NCBI RefSeq assembly: GCF_009883055.1
Contig: NZ_WWVR01000006.1
Location: 1 to 64,000, forward strand
Origin: Blautia sp. BIOML-A1
Lineage (GTDB): Bacteria; Bacillota; Clostridia; Lachnospirales; Lachnospiraceae
Reading direction: 5' to 3'
Length of the DNA stretch: 64,000 nt
Position 1 is the first letter of the stretch. The number at the start of each line of letters is the position of its first letter. The notes beneath the pieces were generated by a model. That model searched no databases. It saw nothing but the letters and a program-made list of their open reading frames with translations, and was not told the DNA's origin. Shown in pieces: positions 63,799 to 64,000 of this stretch. The position numbers and the translations under genes were made by a program.

Positions 63799-63832
63799 GT
63801 AGTTGCTGTGAACAGTTACGATAAGTAACTAC
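63799..63832. repeat. GTTGCTGTGAACAGTTAC repeat, copy 5
   Basis: GTAGTTGCTGTGAACAGTTAC then GTAACTAC; the outer GTAGTT / AACTAC arms form a hairpin. Related to the copies at 8796 and 21109. Confidence 0.55.
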
Positions 63833-63892
63833 TCAGTAATTCCGTTTACAGAAACGATTTATCAGGATATCCCATTGGCTGGAGAATTACTT

Positions 63893-64000
63893 ATGAAAAA
63901 AGAGTTTGAAAATAACAAAAAAAACGCATTGGGAAATAACCCGGATCTGCGGGATGATATAGATGATGAAATGTTTCAGAAGATACTCAGGGAAGAATTT
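63893..64000 (+). CDS. Start of an unknown protein (runs off the window)
   Basis: ATG 63893, eight bases after GGAG. The first 36 residues are charged and Asn-rich (KKEFENNKKNALGNNPDLRD), then acidic, with no signal peptide. The frame is open to the last base. Family unknown. Confidence 0.55.
   Translation, partial: MKKEFENNKKNALGNNPDLRDDIDDEMFQKILREEF

Overview
The window reads as chromosome of a low-to-mid GC Firmicute, most likely a gut member of the Lachnospiraceae (Clostridia). The reasons are strong AGGAGG ribosome sites, frequent TTG and GTG starts, near-consensus sigma-A promoters, an atpBEFHAGDC operon without atpI, a clostridial-type Tad/Flp pilus locus and a LacI-ABC-GH32 sucrose/fructan locus. 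Genus is not resolved from this sequence alone.

Layout. 1-410: right end of an IS200/IS605-type TnpB element that cuts off the 3' end of a leftward gene (380-1408). 1.6-2.8 kb: a small secreted protein and a small membrane protein. 2.9-5.5 kb: a DnaJ-like co-chaperone and an unusual PAP2 / CDP-alcohol phosphotransferase fusion. 5.5-8.7 kb, leftward: MoxR ATPase, VWA protein and a small third gene. 8.8-14.6 kb: housekeeping genes (upp, nth, ketopantoate-reductase-like, thioesterase, phosphodiesterase, small membrane protein, WYL regulator, birA). 14.7-21.1 kb: ATP synthase operon. 21.4-27.6 kb: LacI regulator, three-gene sugar ABC importer without its own ATPase, and cytoplasmic GH32 fructosidase. 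27.7-31.8 kb: AlaX-like editing protein, amidohydrolase, and a leftward lipoprotein/GNAT pair. 32.1-60.9 kb: Tad pilus locus (prepilin peptidase, TadZ-like, TadA, TadB, TadC, Flp pilin, three TadE-like or secreted proteins, second prepilin peptidase, FHA protein, rhomboid). 60.8-64 kb: short histidine kinase, HIT protein, sigma-like factor, murG and the start of an unknown gene.

The main discovery is that tadA is cut in two by an AT-rich insertion of about 18.7 kb (34455-53133). The 5' part runs to codon 287 and the 3' part resumes at 53129. Both junctions carry the hexamer GGCACT, and joining them restores an uninterrupted TadA of 396 residues across its conserved NTGHEG motif. Imperfect 10-bp inverted repeats flank the hexamers inside the element. 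At its right end are three overlapping tyrosine recombinase genes plus a small coiled-coil protein, a layout like Tn554/recombinase-in-trio elements, driven by a promoter bracketed by AAGTCAAAGAAGTCAA repeats.

The left half of the element holds a leftward cluster I do not recognise as a described system. It consists of a large serine recombinase whose C-terminal domain is also present in two following stand-alone genes, and then two ParB-like proteins. The middle holds regulators, a single-chain MmeI-like restriction-modification enzyme, a decayed lipoprotein/DUF1524 chimera, and about 1 kb without convincing genes. That 1 kb holds at least three tandem units with the same predicted RNA architecture and apparent compensatory changes. 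No tRNA, rRNA or CRISPR array was seen. All family names come from motif reading, not from database searches.
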